Assembly: GCF_030269485.1 (NCBI RefSeq)
Contig: NZ_BSTL01000010.1
Location: forward strand, 1 to 64,000
Origin: Actinoplanes sp. NBRC 103695
GTDB taxonomy: Bacteria; Actinomycetota; Actinomycetes; Mycobacteriales; Micromonosporaceae
Direction: 5' to 3'
Length of the DNA stretch: 64,000 nucleotides
In this document: one piece after another, positions 28,376 to 36,453 of the stretch
Position numbering within the stretch: the stretch's first letter is position 1
Layout of the letters: the number at the start of each line of letters is the position of its first letter
Made by a program: the position numbers and the translations under genes
The notes under the pieces: model-generated
Database searches by the model: none
The model's input: the letters and a program-made list of their open reading frames with translations, nothing else
Told to the model about the DNA's origin: nothing

Positions 28376-28404
28376 GTGACTCGGCGAGCACGCAGCGCTA
28401 CCGT
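28376..28404 (+). promoter_or_regulatory. Likely leaderless promoter of the XRE gene
   Basis: GTGACT (28376-28381) and TACCGT (28399-28404) are separated by 17 bp and end 7 bp before ATG 28412. Transcription would start at or next to the ATG, giving a leaderless mRNA, consistent with the missing ribosome site. Confidence 0.5.
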
Positions 28405-28411
28405 GCCGGGC

Positions 28412-29788
28412 ATGGCCGACAAGCGTCCATTGCTCAGCCCTACAGATCCGGTGTGGACGTCGGCAGCGATGGTGCAGGCGGTACGCGATGAGCGGCCGGG
28501 CATGGTCGTCCGGCTGGCACGCCGCGCGGCCAACCTGAATCAGGGAAAGCTCGGAGCCATCTGCGGGTACTCCACCTCCACGGTGTCGCGCATCGAGCGT
28601 GGCGGCCCGCCTCTGGACCAGGTCGCGGTCCGCCGTAGCCTCGCCGACCTGCTCGGCATCCCGGGAGAGTTCCTTGGGCTGTCACCATCAGCACAGCGAC
28701 ACACGCGTCCACGAAGGGGCGAATCGGACCGGACAGGTTCAACTGCCGATAGCCTGCGAGCGGGAGGCGGTGATCCGATGAAGCGACGAACTCTGCTCGC
28801 CGGCACGGCCGGCGCCGCCGTCGCAGGGCTGGCCGGCGTCGAACCGGGCGCGGGCGCCGGTCTGGAACGGCTGCTGCTCACCGGCAGCATACCGGGCCAG
28901 CACTTGAGCACCGACCAGGCCAGGGCTGGTCTGGCCGCCGCTGCTCGCGCCTACCGGGATAGCCGGTACGCCTCTTTGGCGAAGGCCCTGCCCGGCCTGC
29001 TGGCACACCTGCATGCATCCCACGACCAGGCGACCGGCAGCTGCCGGGAGACCTTCGCGCGGGTACTCGGCCGTGCGTACGCGCTGGCGTCGTCGCTGGC
29101 GACCAAATGGGGTGATGACGCGATAGCCATGGCCATGGCCGACCGGGGGCTCACCGCCGCGCGAGATTCCGGTGACGGCATCGCGGTGGCCGCCGCTACC
29201 CACGTCATCGCGATCGCGATGCGCCGCGACGGGCTGCACCAGCCCGCTCTCGAACTCCTGACCACAACGGCGGCCGAGCTCGACGCCGATCGCCGTGACC
29301 CGCCACCAGACATGCTCGGCGCCTACGGCAATCTGCTGTGCACCGCGGCGTACGCCAGCGCGCAAGCGGGCAAGCCCGCCGACACCGCTACCTACCTTGC
29401 CGAGGCAACCGCAGCCGCTGAACGGCTCGACGCGCCTGTCACCACCGGCGTGGTCCCGTTCAGCCCTTCCACGGTCGCCATCTACAAGATCGGCGTCTAC
29501 ACCGCCCTCGGCGCTACCGGCACGGCGCTGCGCCACGCCGACAGCGTGAACACCGCTGAGCTCCCCTCCGCCGAACGGTACGGCCGCTACCTGATCGACA
29601 CCGCCCGCGCGGCCGAGCGCCACGGCCACCACGACCGAGCCGCGCACGCCGTGGTCGCCGCCGCCCGCCACGCACCCGGCGAGGTGAACCGCGCATCCGT
29701 ACGCGAACTGGTCACCACGCTGCTGCTAGCCCCCTCGCCAACATCAGCGGGACTGCGCGAGCTGGCGACCCGGATCGGGGTTCGGTAG
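28412..29788 (+). CDS. XRE-family regulator with helical sensor domain
   Basis: 458 aa from ATG 28412 (MADKRPLL). Residues about 30-85 contain an HTH_XRE ('LARRAANLNQGKLGAICGYSTSTVSRIERG'). A segment 'MKRRTLLAGTAGAAVAGLAG' resembles a Tat signal but is internal; this is a known feature of this actinobacterial regulator family. The rest is Ala-rich TPR-like helices. Such regulators are often linked to nearby small-molecule genes. The frame is open upstream but without a ribosome site, and a promoter seems to abut the ATG. Confidence 0.82.
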   Translation: MADKRPLLSPTDPVWTSAAMVQAVRDERPGMVVRLARRAANLNQGKLGAICGYSTSTVSRIERGGPPLDQVAVRRSLADLLGIPGEFLGLSPSAQRHTRPRRGESDRTGSTADSLRAGGGDPMKRRTLLAGTAGAAVAGLAGVEPGAGAGLERLLLTGSIPGQHLSTDQARAGLAAAARAYRDSRYASLAKALPGLLAHLHASHDQATGSCRETFARVLGRAYALASSLATKWGDDAIAMAMADRGLTAARDSGDGIAVAAATHVIAIAMRRDGLHQPALELLTTTAAELDADRRDPPPDMLGAYGNLLCTAAYASAQAGKPADTATYLAEATAAAERLDAPVTTGVVPFSPSTVAIYKIGVYTALGATGTALRHADSVNTAELPSAERYGRYLIDTARAAERHGHHDRAAHAVVAAARHAPGEVNRASVRELVTTLLLAPSPTSAGLRELATRIGVR

Positions 29789-29870
29789 AACTTTCCCCGG
29801 ACCGTCGGCTCCGCGCAGGCCGCCACTGGCGTGCACCCCGGCGATGACGTGCACAAACGCCGACCAGCGG

Positions 29871-30425
29871 TCAACGGCGGCTGGTGAGATCGAGTGCCAT
29901 AGCGTCGAAGGTCTGCGAGTCGGGAAAGGGCTTTACTTCACCAGCAGCTTTCCATCCCCATGACACGTAGGCGGCCCGCGCAGGCAGGTTGTCCTTCCGC
30001 AGGAGCAGGTGAGCGACCTGCTCTGGTCGGCCGGATAGCAATTCGTCGTGTATCAACATTCCATAGCCCCGGCGTTGAACATCCGGTCGGACGGCGAACT
30101 CCCGGAAGATGTATACGGGTCCCGCCGCGTTCAGGTGTGGAAACACTGGGTGAATTGACGGCCAAAGCCGTGCGCTGTCGTTCGGGCTGCCAAACGCGTA
30201 CCCGGCGACTTCATCACCATCCCACCCCGTGACTAGATCGAAATCGCGAGTCTTGGAATAGGTGTCAGTCAGGCGCTGCCACCACTTCTCCGGAGCGTTC
30301 CACGGATCGACGCCGATCAAGGGCGCGTGGGTCGCACTATAGATGGGAACGAGCAGGTCGCGCATGGTCAATGTGTCGTCAGGCCCATGGTGGCGAAGCG
30401 CGAGTCGGCCGGTCATCGACGTCAT
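29871..30425 (-). CDS. GNAT-family N-acetyltransferase
   Basis: 184 aa from ATG 30425, 2 bp after the stop of the XRE gene, so the two are coupled. The acetyl-CoA motif is 'IFREFAVRPDVQRRGYGMLIHDELL' (about 107-131) with 'LLLRKDNLPARAAYVSWGWKAAGE' after it. The N-terminal half has Trp-rich helix 'PEKWWQRLTDTYSKTRDF'. Substrate unknown. As the regulator heads this two-gene operon, the enzyme is probably its target output. Confidence 0.85.
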   Translation of the reverse strand: MTSMTGRLALRHHGPDDTLTMRDLLVPIYSATHAPLIGVDPWNAPEKWWQRLTDTYSKTRDFDLVTGWDGDEVAGYAFGSPNDSARLWPSIHPVFPHLNAAGPVYIFREFAVRPDVQRRGYGMLIHDELLSGRPEQVAHLLLRKDNLPARAAYVSWGWKAAGEVKPFPDSQTFDAMALDLTSRR

Positions 30426-30427
30426 GC

Positions 30428-31753
30428 TCAAGCCTCGATCTGCCGGGTCGTCGTAAGGTATTCGCGATATGCGCAAACCTCCGAAAGGTGCTTGTCAGCC
30501 TTTTTGATCGACCTGTCCACACGATGCGCCAGGTCTACGATTGGCCTGATGTGGTCGGCCGACGGTAGTTGCGATAGCTCGCTTAGGGCATGGGATGCAG
30601 CTGCTGCGGAGTCCCCCATCCGCGCAAGGCAAAGTGCCCGCTGCAGCTCGATCTGTGCAGGTCCGCGCACATACTCGGCCGGGTAGAGCGCCACAGCGGC
30701 GTCCTGCGCAGCTGCTGCCCTGGCGAAGTTGCCGTTGAATGAGTGGACAAACGACTCGGTGAACCTCTGACGGTCTTCTGACCAGCCAAAGACAGAGGCG
30801 CCCAGAGCAGTGATCCGATCCGGGAGCGCAGCGCAGATGGTCGCAAACCGCGGAAGCAGGGCGTCCGACTCGCTGGTCCGGCCGGCCAGCGCCAGCGCTT
30901 GGGCCTTGCCGCCGAGGAACTCAGGCATGGCGCCCTGCGGCGCACCGACCAACTCACCCTCGTAGGTCTCCGCCAGATGCAGGATCATCCCGATGGGCCG
31001 CTGCTCGTACATCGCCCGAACGATCTCCCGGCCCCGCACCCACGCCCTGGTTTCAGGATCCGTCGAACGGTCAGCCAGATCCCTGGCCGTGCGCCACCAA
31101 CGCTGACCTTCCCGCAGCTCCCCCAAGTTCGCCACGGTCATCGCCGTTAACGCGGCAAGCAGCGCCGCGCACCGTTGCAGGTCCTTCGCGCGGATACTGT
31201 CATCGGGCTCCCCTTCCGCGGCGTACTGGATGGCCACAACATCGACCATCAGGGCCGTGAGCAACTCGTGCGGCGGTGTTGTCATGTAGCCGAAGCCGTG
31301 CTCCATGACGATCGCTTCCCACTCTGCTGCCGAGAGGTCACCGCGCGACGACATCGCATCGCTCAGCCCGAGCCGGCCAAGCTCAAGCAGCAGCGAGGCT
31401 GCACCAACTCCGGTCTGCAGAAATCCACGTCGGTTCACGTCACTATCTCCTTGCCGTGCGGCGCCGCGGCCAACAAGGACAACAGCGTCGGTGTACCCGT
31501 TCGGTCCCAGCAGAACCTTCGCAACGGCAGCCTCACGATCTCGCCTGGCTGCTGTCGTCAAGGTTAAGCCTGATTGCAGCGCAACATCCAAGATCGATGC
31601 ATCTTCGTCCGTGACCGTCGCTCCAGGCTTACGCAGGTCGGACAACTTCGATCTCGACATCGGCACTCTAGCTTCGAGTGCACGCAGGCTTAGCCCTCTC
31701 TCCGCCATCAATCGACGCATCGCGTCAGCGAAGGTCTCGGCCCGATCAATCAT
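30428..31753 (-). CDS. XRE-family regulator with TPR-like helical domain
   Basis: 441 aa from ATG 31753 (MIDRAETFAD); an upstream open frame lacks initiation signals. The N-terminal HTH 'MAERGLSLRALEARVPMSRSKLSDLRK' is followed by 'RRGFLQTGVGAASLLLELGRLGL', again a Tat-like internal segment typical of this family. The remaining 300 residues are helical repeats. Tandem 9-bp palindromes at 31792-31811 lie 40-60 bp upstream and are a likely autoregulatory operator. The acetyltransferase at 29871 is coupled to it. Confidence 0.82.
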   Translation of the reverse strand: MIDRAETFADAMRRLMAERGLSLRALEARVPMSRSKLSDLRKPGATVTDEDASILDVALQSGLTLTTAARRDREAAVAKVLLGPNGYTDAVVLVGRGAARQGDSDVNRRGFLQTGVGAASLLLELGRLGLSDAMSSRGDLSAAEWEAIVMEHGFGYMTTPPHELLTALMVDVVAIQYAAEGEPDDSIRAKDLQRCAALLAALTAMTVANLGELREGQRWWRTARDLADRSTDPETRAWVRGREIVRAMYEQRPIGMILHLAETYEGELVGAPQGAMPEFLGGKAQALALAGRTSESDALLPRFATICAALPDRITALGASVFGWSEDRQRFTESFVHSFNGNFARAAAAQDAAVALYPAEYVRGPAQIELQRALCLARMGDSAAAASHALSELSQLPSADHIRPIVDLAHRVDRSIKKADKHLSEVCAYREYLTTTRQIEA

Positions 31754-31781
31754 GTCGGCTCCCGCATCCACTATGTGCGTC

Positions 31782-31812
31782 TGTCCGGATAGTCCAGGAC
31801 ACGTCCCGGACA
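31782..31812. promoter_or_regulatory. Tandem GTCC-N-GGAC palindromes (operator candidate)
   Basis: GTCCAGGAC (31792-31800) and GTCCCGGAC (31803-31811) start 11 bp apart; a further half-site GTCCGG lies at 31783. On the minus strand TGGACT and TAGTGG are spaced by 17 bp near the same place and may be the promoter of the XRE gene at 31753, so the palindromes would overlap it. The remainder of the 31754-32079 gap has no gene. Confidence 0.5.
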
Positions 31813-32079
31813 AGGAGTGTCTTCCGCGCGACACAGAGTACGGGCGAGCATTGGATCTCGAAACACCAAGACGGCACATCGGTGAGCGAAGAAACTGATC
31901 CACACCGATGTCAGGAGCTGGCCCTAGCGGCTACGAGGCGCGCTTATGACGGCATCACCCGGAAAGTCAGACTTCTGCGCTAAACGGGGCGTACCGGTCC
32001 AACCATGTTGGGTGCCCATTGTCGGCAGTCTCGACTTTGGTGACCGGCGGAACGCGGCAACAGGAAGGGAGCCTGAACG

Positions 32080-32361
32080 ATGATCGTGACGGTCGACCGA
32101 CCTCGTCTGCCGGCCATCTGTGACGCCTGCGATTGCCTGATGTTCCTGATCGACCAGCCGAGCGGTGAAACGGCATACCGCGCGTTGTGCGGCTGCCGAC
32201 TTCGGCCAGTTTCCGCCACAGCCCTCGAATGTGCTGTCTCGGCTGCTGCCGTGCGCCGTTTCGGAGAGCCAGCGCGTTTCGCCCTCCACGTTTATTTCCA
32301 GCGCCTTGAGCAGGTCCGTGTCGGTCCTGTTCCCGAAGAGGTGACCTGTGTATGGCAATGA
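32080..32361 (+). CDS. Hypothetical 93-aa Cys-rich protein
   Basis: ATG 32080 follows GGAAGGGAG. The protein has CDACDC near residue 14 and CGC near residue 37, enough for one zinc site. The end overlaps the GPP34 start by 10 bp, so the two are coupled. No family is recognised. Confidence 0.6.
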   Translation: MIVTVDRPRLPAICDACDCLMFLIDQPSGETAYRALCGCRLRPVSATALECAVSAAAVRRFGEPARFALHVYFQRLEQVRVGPVPEEVTCVWQ

Positions 32362-33254
32362 ACCCAGAGGGCGAAGCCCTCGACAGGACTGGTGGCGTCT
32401 ATCGGACGGGCCTCAGCGGCTCGTACTGGCCGGAGAACGACGCCGCTCAGCCATCGCACGTACCGCGGCATGCGGGGCTGCCAGGCTCCCAATCCGGCCC
32501 CGAGACAGATCAGCCGTCGGCCCCCGAGAGACCGAGTTCCCATCTGGGGCTTTCGCCCTCGCAGCTCGTTAGGAAAGAGCCGGTGCCGGAGAACTCGCCG
32601 TGGGTGCGCGTCGGAGACGACATGTTCTTCGCGTTGCACGACGTCCGGGGTAAGCGCCAGGCGCATCGCCGGACCGTCAACCTCGGGTTGGCGGCTGCGC
32701 TGATGGGGGAACTGATCCTCCACCACCAGGTCACGATCGACGTGAACGGGTTGGTCCATAAGCGACATGGCTTACCCGATGACCGGGTCGCGGCCGGGAT
32801 CAACGCCCTAATCCAGCAACAGCCGCACAGCTCTTCCCTCAAGGATTGGCTTCGCTACGTTGCGACCCAAGATTTGGAAGGTCACAGCGTCTACGACCAC
32901 GTCGGCCGCCGCCTGACCGACCAGCAGCTCGTGGTCAGCGAGAGGGACATCCTGCGCAGGACGCGCTATGTGCCCATCAGCTCCAACGTCTCTGGGTGGG
33001 CGTGGTCGCGAGTCTCCGACTCGCTACGGCGCATCCGGCAGTCCGGTGACCCGAGCCAGCGACTGATCCCCCGAGAAGCGCTGTTCGGGAACCTGCTGCT
33101 GGCCACCGACCTTCACCGGCACGTCATCCTCGCCGACGGGTTCAACGTGGAGGCCGAGCTGCGTAAGCAGCTAGATCTGACACCCCCGGCGGTGCAGCGA
33201 CTTGTTCACACGACGGAAATCGTCGTCGGCAACTCCGCCATTACGTCGGCCTGA
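32352..33254 (+). CDS. GPP34 (GOLPH3/VPS74-like) family protein
   Basis: About 300 aa. ATG 32352 is preferred over 32358 because GAGG sits 11 bp ahead. A disordered N-terminus of about 85 residues leads to the domain start 'VGDDMFFALHDVRGKRQAHRR', then 'LGLAAALMGELILHHQVTI' and 'LEGHSVYDHVGRRLTDQQLV', the recognisable GPP34 pattern. Eukaryotic GOLPH3 binds phosphatidylinositol 4-phosphate. Bacterial members have unknown roles, often beside regulators and secondary-metabolite genes. The phosphoinositide-pocket residues cannot be verified by eye. Confidence 0.78.
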   Translation: MAMNPEGEALDRTGGVYRTGLSGSYWPENDAAQPSHVPRHAGLPGSQSGPETDQPSAPERPSSHLGLSPSQLVRKEPVPENSPWVRVGDDMFFALHDVRGKRQAHRRTVNLGLAAALMGELILHHQVTIDVNGLVHKRHGLPDDRVAAGINALIQQQPHSSSLKDWLRYVATQDLEGHSVYDHVGRRLTDQQLVVSERDILRRTRYVPISSNVSGWAWSRVSDSLRRIRQSGDPSQRLIPREALFGNLLLATDLHRHVILADGFNVEAELRKQLDLTPPAVQRLVHTTEIVVGNSAITSA

Positions 33255-33341
33255 GCAATTCGAACGCCTTAGACGTGCACCCCTGAGCTCCCAGGCCTTA
33301 CCCCGGGCCCGGGCCACCCCACCGAAAGGGCTTCCCCTCGC

Positions 33342-34817
33342 ATGACCACGCTGAAGGCGTCTCTGCCGCCCACGGGCGGCATCGAACAGGCGCTCGGTAA
33401 GGCCAAGCTCGGCGTCCTGCCGATGATCTTCAACACCATGTCCGCCGCGGCCCCGTTGACGGTGATCGCAGGCGGGGCGACAGCCGGGTTCGCCATCACC
33501 GGCGCCAAGGTCATCCCGTTCGCGTACCTCGCCGTCGCCGCTGTGCTCGCGCTGTTCGCGGTGGGCTTCCTGGCGATGGCCCGCAAGATCGTCAATGCTG
33601 GAGCGTTTTACACCTACGTCTCCCACGGTTTGGGCAAGGTCGCTGGAGTCGGTGCAGCTTTCGTCGCCGTCGCCGCTTACAACGTGATGCAGGTCGGCCT
33701 CTACGGCGGCTTCGGTCCCGCCGCCAAGAGCTTCTTCTCCCAGTTCGAGATCGGCGCCCTGTGGTGGGTGTGCGCGGGCGGAGCCTGGGCGGTCATCGCC
33801 GTGCTCGGCTGGCTGCGCATCGACTTCAACGCCTGGGTGCTGGCCGCTCTGGTCGTCGGCGAGATCGTGATCGCGCTCGTCTTCGCGTGGGTCCAGCTGC
33901 GCCACCCGGCCGGCGGCGTGGTCACCGTCGAGACGCTCACCCCGGGCAGCTCGATCGGAGACATCGTCCTCGGCGCCGTTGTCGCGATCGCCGGGTTCGT
34001 CGGTGTCGAGATCAACACCGTCTACAGCGAGGAAGCCCGCCAACCCGGCCGCACCGTACCCCGCGCCACCTACCTCGGGATCGCTTTCATCGGCATCCTC
34101 TACGCCTTCTGCTCGTGGGCGATGTCCGTGGCCACAGGACCGGACGCCATCGTGCAGCGGTCCATCGACGAGAGCTCCGAACTCACCTTCACCCTGTCCA
34201 GCGGCTACCTGCCACTCGCGGTGATCATTGCCGGCCGGCTGCTGTTCGCGACCAGCCTGTTCGCGGCGCTGCTGTCGTTCCACCACACCGCTGCCCGCTA
34301 CCACTTCGCGCTCGGCCGCGAGGGCGTCTTCTGGCGGTTCCTCGGCCGCACCAGCCGGCGGACCGGCGCGCCGATCTACGGCTCGGTGTTGCAGTCCCTG
34401 ATCGGCTTCACCGGCATCGCCCTGTTCGTGATCAACGGCTGGGACCCGTTCACCCAGATGTTCTTCTGGCTGACCGTGCTCGGCGGGTTCGGCGTCCTGC
34501 TGCTGATGACCATCACCTCGATCGCGGTCGTGCGGTACTTCTCGAACCGCGCCAACCGCCCCGGCGTCGGGCGGTGGCGCGGCACCGTCGCCCCGTCCAT
34601 CGCCGCCTTGGTCCTGGGCACCATCGTGGTCTACACCCTCGCCGAGTTCCACCAGCTCATCGGCGTCGACGAGGACGACCCCGTCCGGTGGATGCTCCCG
34701 GCCGGGTACGCGCTGGCCGCCGTGGTCGGGATGGTGTGGGCGCTGATCCTGCGTCAACGCCGCCCGGACGTCTACGAGCAGATCGGCCTCGGCGCCAACC
34801 GGAGCGTGACCGCGTGA
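33342..34817 (+). CDS. APC-superfamily amino-acid/amine permease
   Basis: 491 aa with about twelve hydrophobic segments. Unwound-helix signature 'LPMIFNTMSAAAPLTVIAGGATAGFAITG' near the start and the conserved 'VGVEINTVYSEEARQPGRTVPRATYLGI' fit APC transporters of amino acids or amines. GAAAGGG precedes the ATG. The stop overlaps the GTG of the GNAT gene, so they are coupled. With the downstream decarboxylase and GS-like ligase it probably imports the amino acid or exports the amine of that pathway. Confidence 0.88.
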   Translation: MTTLKASLPPTGGIEQALGKAKLGVLPMIFNTMSAAAPLTVIAGGATAGFAITGAKVIPFAYLAVAAVLALFAVGFLAMARKIVNAGAFYTYVSHGLGKVAGVGAAFVAVAAYNVMQVGLYGGFGPAAKSFFSQFEIGALWWVCAGGAWAVIAVLGWLRIDFNAWVLAALVVGEIVIALVFAWVQLRHPAGGVVTVETLTPGSSIGDIVLGAVVAIAGFVGVEINTVYSEEARQPGRTVPRATYLGIAFIGILYAFCSWAMSVATGPDAIVQRSIDESSELTFTLSSGYLPLAVIIAGRLLFATSLFAALLSFHHTAARYHFALGREGVFWRFLGRTSRRTGAPIYGSVLQSLIGFTGIALFVINGWDPFTQMFFWLTVLGGFGVLLLMTITSIAVVRYFSNRANRPGVGRWRGTVAPSIAALVLGTIVVYTLAEFHQLIGVDEDDPVRWMLPAGYALAAVVGMVWALILRQRRPDVYEQIGLGANRSVTA

Positions 34818-35443
34818 ACGGCCTGCGGAGCGCCCCGTCCGTTCCGCCGATCCGCCCGGCCGGCGCCCACGACCACAAGACCATCATCGCGGTGCTGGCC
34901 GAGGGCTTCCTGCACGGCGACTTCGCCCCCTGGCTGGTCTCCGACCTCGCCGACCGGGAGCGGATCTACCCCGCGTATTTCGAGCTGTGCATGGAGCGCG
35001 CCTTCGCTCACGCGCTGATCGAGGTCACGGACGACCTGGGTGGCGTCGCGATCTGGTACCCCTACGACGGCCGCGACATCCCGGACTCCACACCGGGCTA
35101 CGACGAGCGGCTCAAGGAGATCACCGGCCCGTACCACGACCACTTCCTGGCGCTCGACTCCTCCACGACCGCGAGGCACCCGCAGGAGCCGCACCACTAC
35201 CTGGCGTGGGTGGTGGTTCATCCGCAGTGGCACAACCGCGGGTACGGCACCGCCCTGATCAGGCACCACCACGCCCAGCTCGACGGCGAGGGCGGCATCG
35301 GCCTGCCGGTCTACCTCGAGGCGACCGGCGACCGCAACGAGGCGCTCTACCAGCGGCTCGGCTACCGGTCACTGCTCTCGTTCCCGGTCGACGCCGGCGA
35401 CGACGCGCCACGGCTGCGGCCGATGATGCGCGACCCGCAATGA
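34814..35443 (+). CDS. GNAT-family N-acetyltransferase
   Basis: 209 aa from GTG 34814, overlapping the permease stop (GTGA). The acetyl-CoA site 'LAWVVVHPQWHNRGYGTALIRHHHAQL' (about 136-162) and 'VYLEATGDRNEALYQRLGYRSLLSF' are intact. The overlap means it is produced with the permease, consistent with acetylating the transported compound or its product. Substrate unknown. Confidence 0.87.
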   Translation: MNGLRSAPSVPPIRPAGAHDHKTIIAVLAEGFLHGDFAPWLVSDLADRERIYPAYFELCMERAFAHALIEVTDDLGGVAIWYPYDGRDIPDSTPGYDERLKEITGPYHDHFLALDSSTTARHPQEPHHYLAWVVVHPQWHNRGYGTALIRHHHAQLDGEGGIGLPVYLEATGDRNEALYQRLGYRSLLSFPVDAGDDAPRLRPMMRDPQ

Positions 35444-35628
35444 CGTAACCCCGATCCCGGGCATGTCGGGTCCTCCGCGAAGACATCGCCTGGGATAGCG
35501 CGGGCCGAGCTGCCCCCCGGTTCCAGTCCTGGCTCGGCCCCCGCCCTGGGGCGCGGCGCCTCCCGAGACAAACGGGCGCCGCGCCCCACCAACCACCCCA
35601 CGTTCGCATCCTCACGAAGGGCCTACCG

Positions 35629-36453
35629 ATGGCCGATCCCGACGAAGCCCCGCAGCTCGACGCTTCGGTTGTCGACCCTGCGCGCCGCTACGACTACATG
35701 ATCGGCGGCAAGGACAACTTCGCTGTCGACCGGGAAGCGGCCGAAGCCATGCGTAAGGCGTTCCCCGACCTTTCCAAAGCGGGCATCGAGAACCGGAAGT
35801 TCGTCTTGCGCGCGGTACGCCACCTCGCCACAGCCTGCGGCATACGCCAGTTCATCGACGTCGGCTTCGGCTTGCCGACGGGCGTGGGTGTTCATGAGAT
35901 CGCGCAGGCCGTCCACCCCGCGGCCCGGGTGCTCTACATCGACCACTCCCCGCAGGTGCTCACCCATGGGCGTGCCCTGCTGACCAGCAACCCGGAGGGG
36001 CAAGTCGACTTCCTCGAGGGCGACATCCTCGACCCTGCTGCCATCCTGACCAGCACCAAATACCGCGGTCTGATTAAACCGGCTGAACCGGCAGCCCTGC
36101 TGATCTTCGCAGTCCTGCACTTCATCGACGACGACGAACGCGCCCTGGGAGCGGTCCGAACGCTTATCGAGGCGTTGCCGTCGGGCAGTTGCGTCGGCAT
36201 CACTCACGGCACCACCGACTTCCTCACCCCGGAGCAACTCGCCAAGATCGCGACGGTGCTGCGCGACCCTCGCCAGGGCACGCTGCGGCCGCGCACCAAG
36301 GACGAGGTCGCTGCCTTCCTCTCCGGGCTTGAGCTCGTAGATCCCGGCATCGTCGCGTCCGTCGACTGGCACCCCGAACTGGACCCCCAGCCGCAGGACG
36401 GCGTTACGGCCGCGGCCGCCAGCGTGTACGCCGCGGTCGCTCGCAAACCATGA
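35629..36453 (+). CDS. SAM-dependent methyltransferase (Methyltransf_19/DUF574)
   Basis: 274 aa. The opening 'DPARRYDYMIGGKDNFAVDRE' is the hallmark of this actinobacterial family, followed by the SAM loop 'FIDVGFGLPTG' and 'VLYIDHSPQVL'. The ATG at 35629 has GAAGGG upstream. The stop overlaps the ATG of the decarboxylase. Family members are common beside metabolic genes and their substrates are mostly unknown. Here the coupling suggests methylation within the amine pathway. Confidence 0.9.
   Translation: MADPDEAPQLDASVVDPARRYDYMIGGKDNFAVDREAAEAMRKAFPDLSKAGIENRKFVLRAVRHLATACGIRQFIDVGFGLPTGVGVHEIAQAVHPAARVLYIDHSPQVLTHGRALLTSNPEGQVDFLEGDILDPAAILTSTKYRGLIKPAEPAALLIFAVLHFIDDDERALGAVRTLIEALPSGSCVGITHGTTDFLTPEQLAKIATVLRDPRQGTLRPRTKDEVAAFLSGLELVDPGIVASVDWHPELDPQPQDGVTAAAASVYAAVARKP

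Noticed and set aside
33171..34757. 528-aa minus-strand ORF over the permease
   Set aside because: Hydrophilic His/Asp/Gly-rich frame opposite an obvious twelve-helix transporter.
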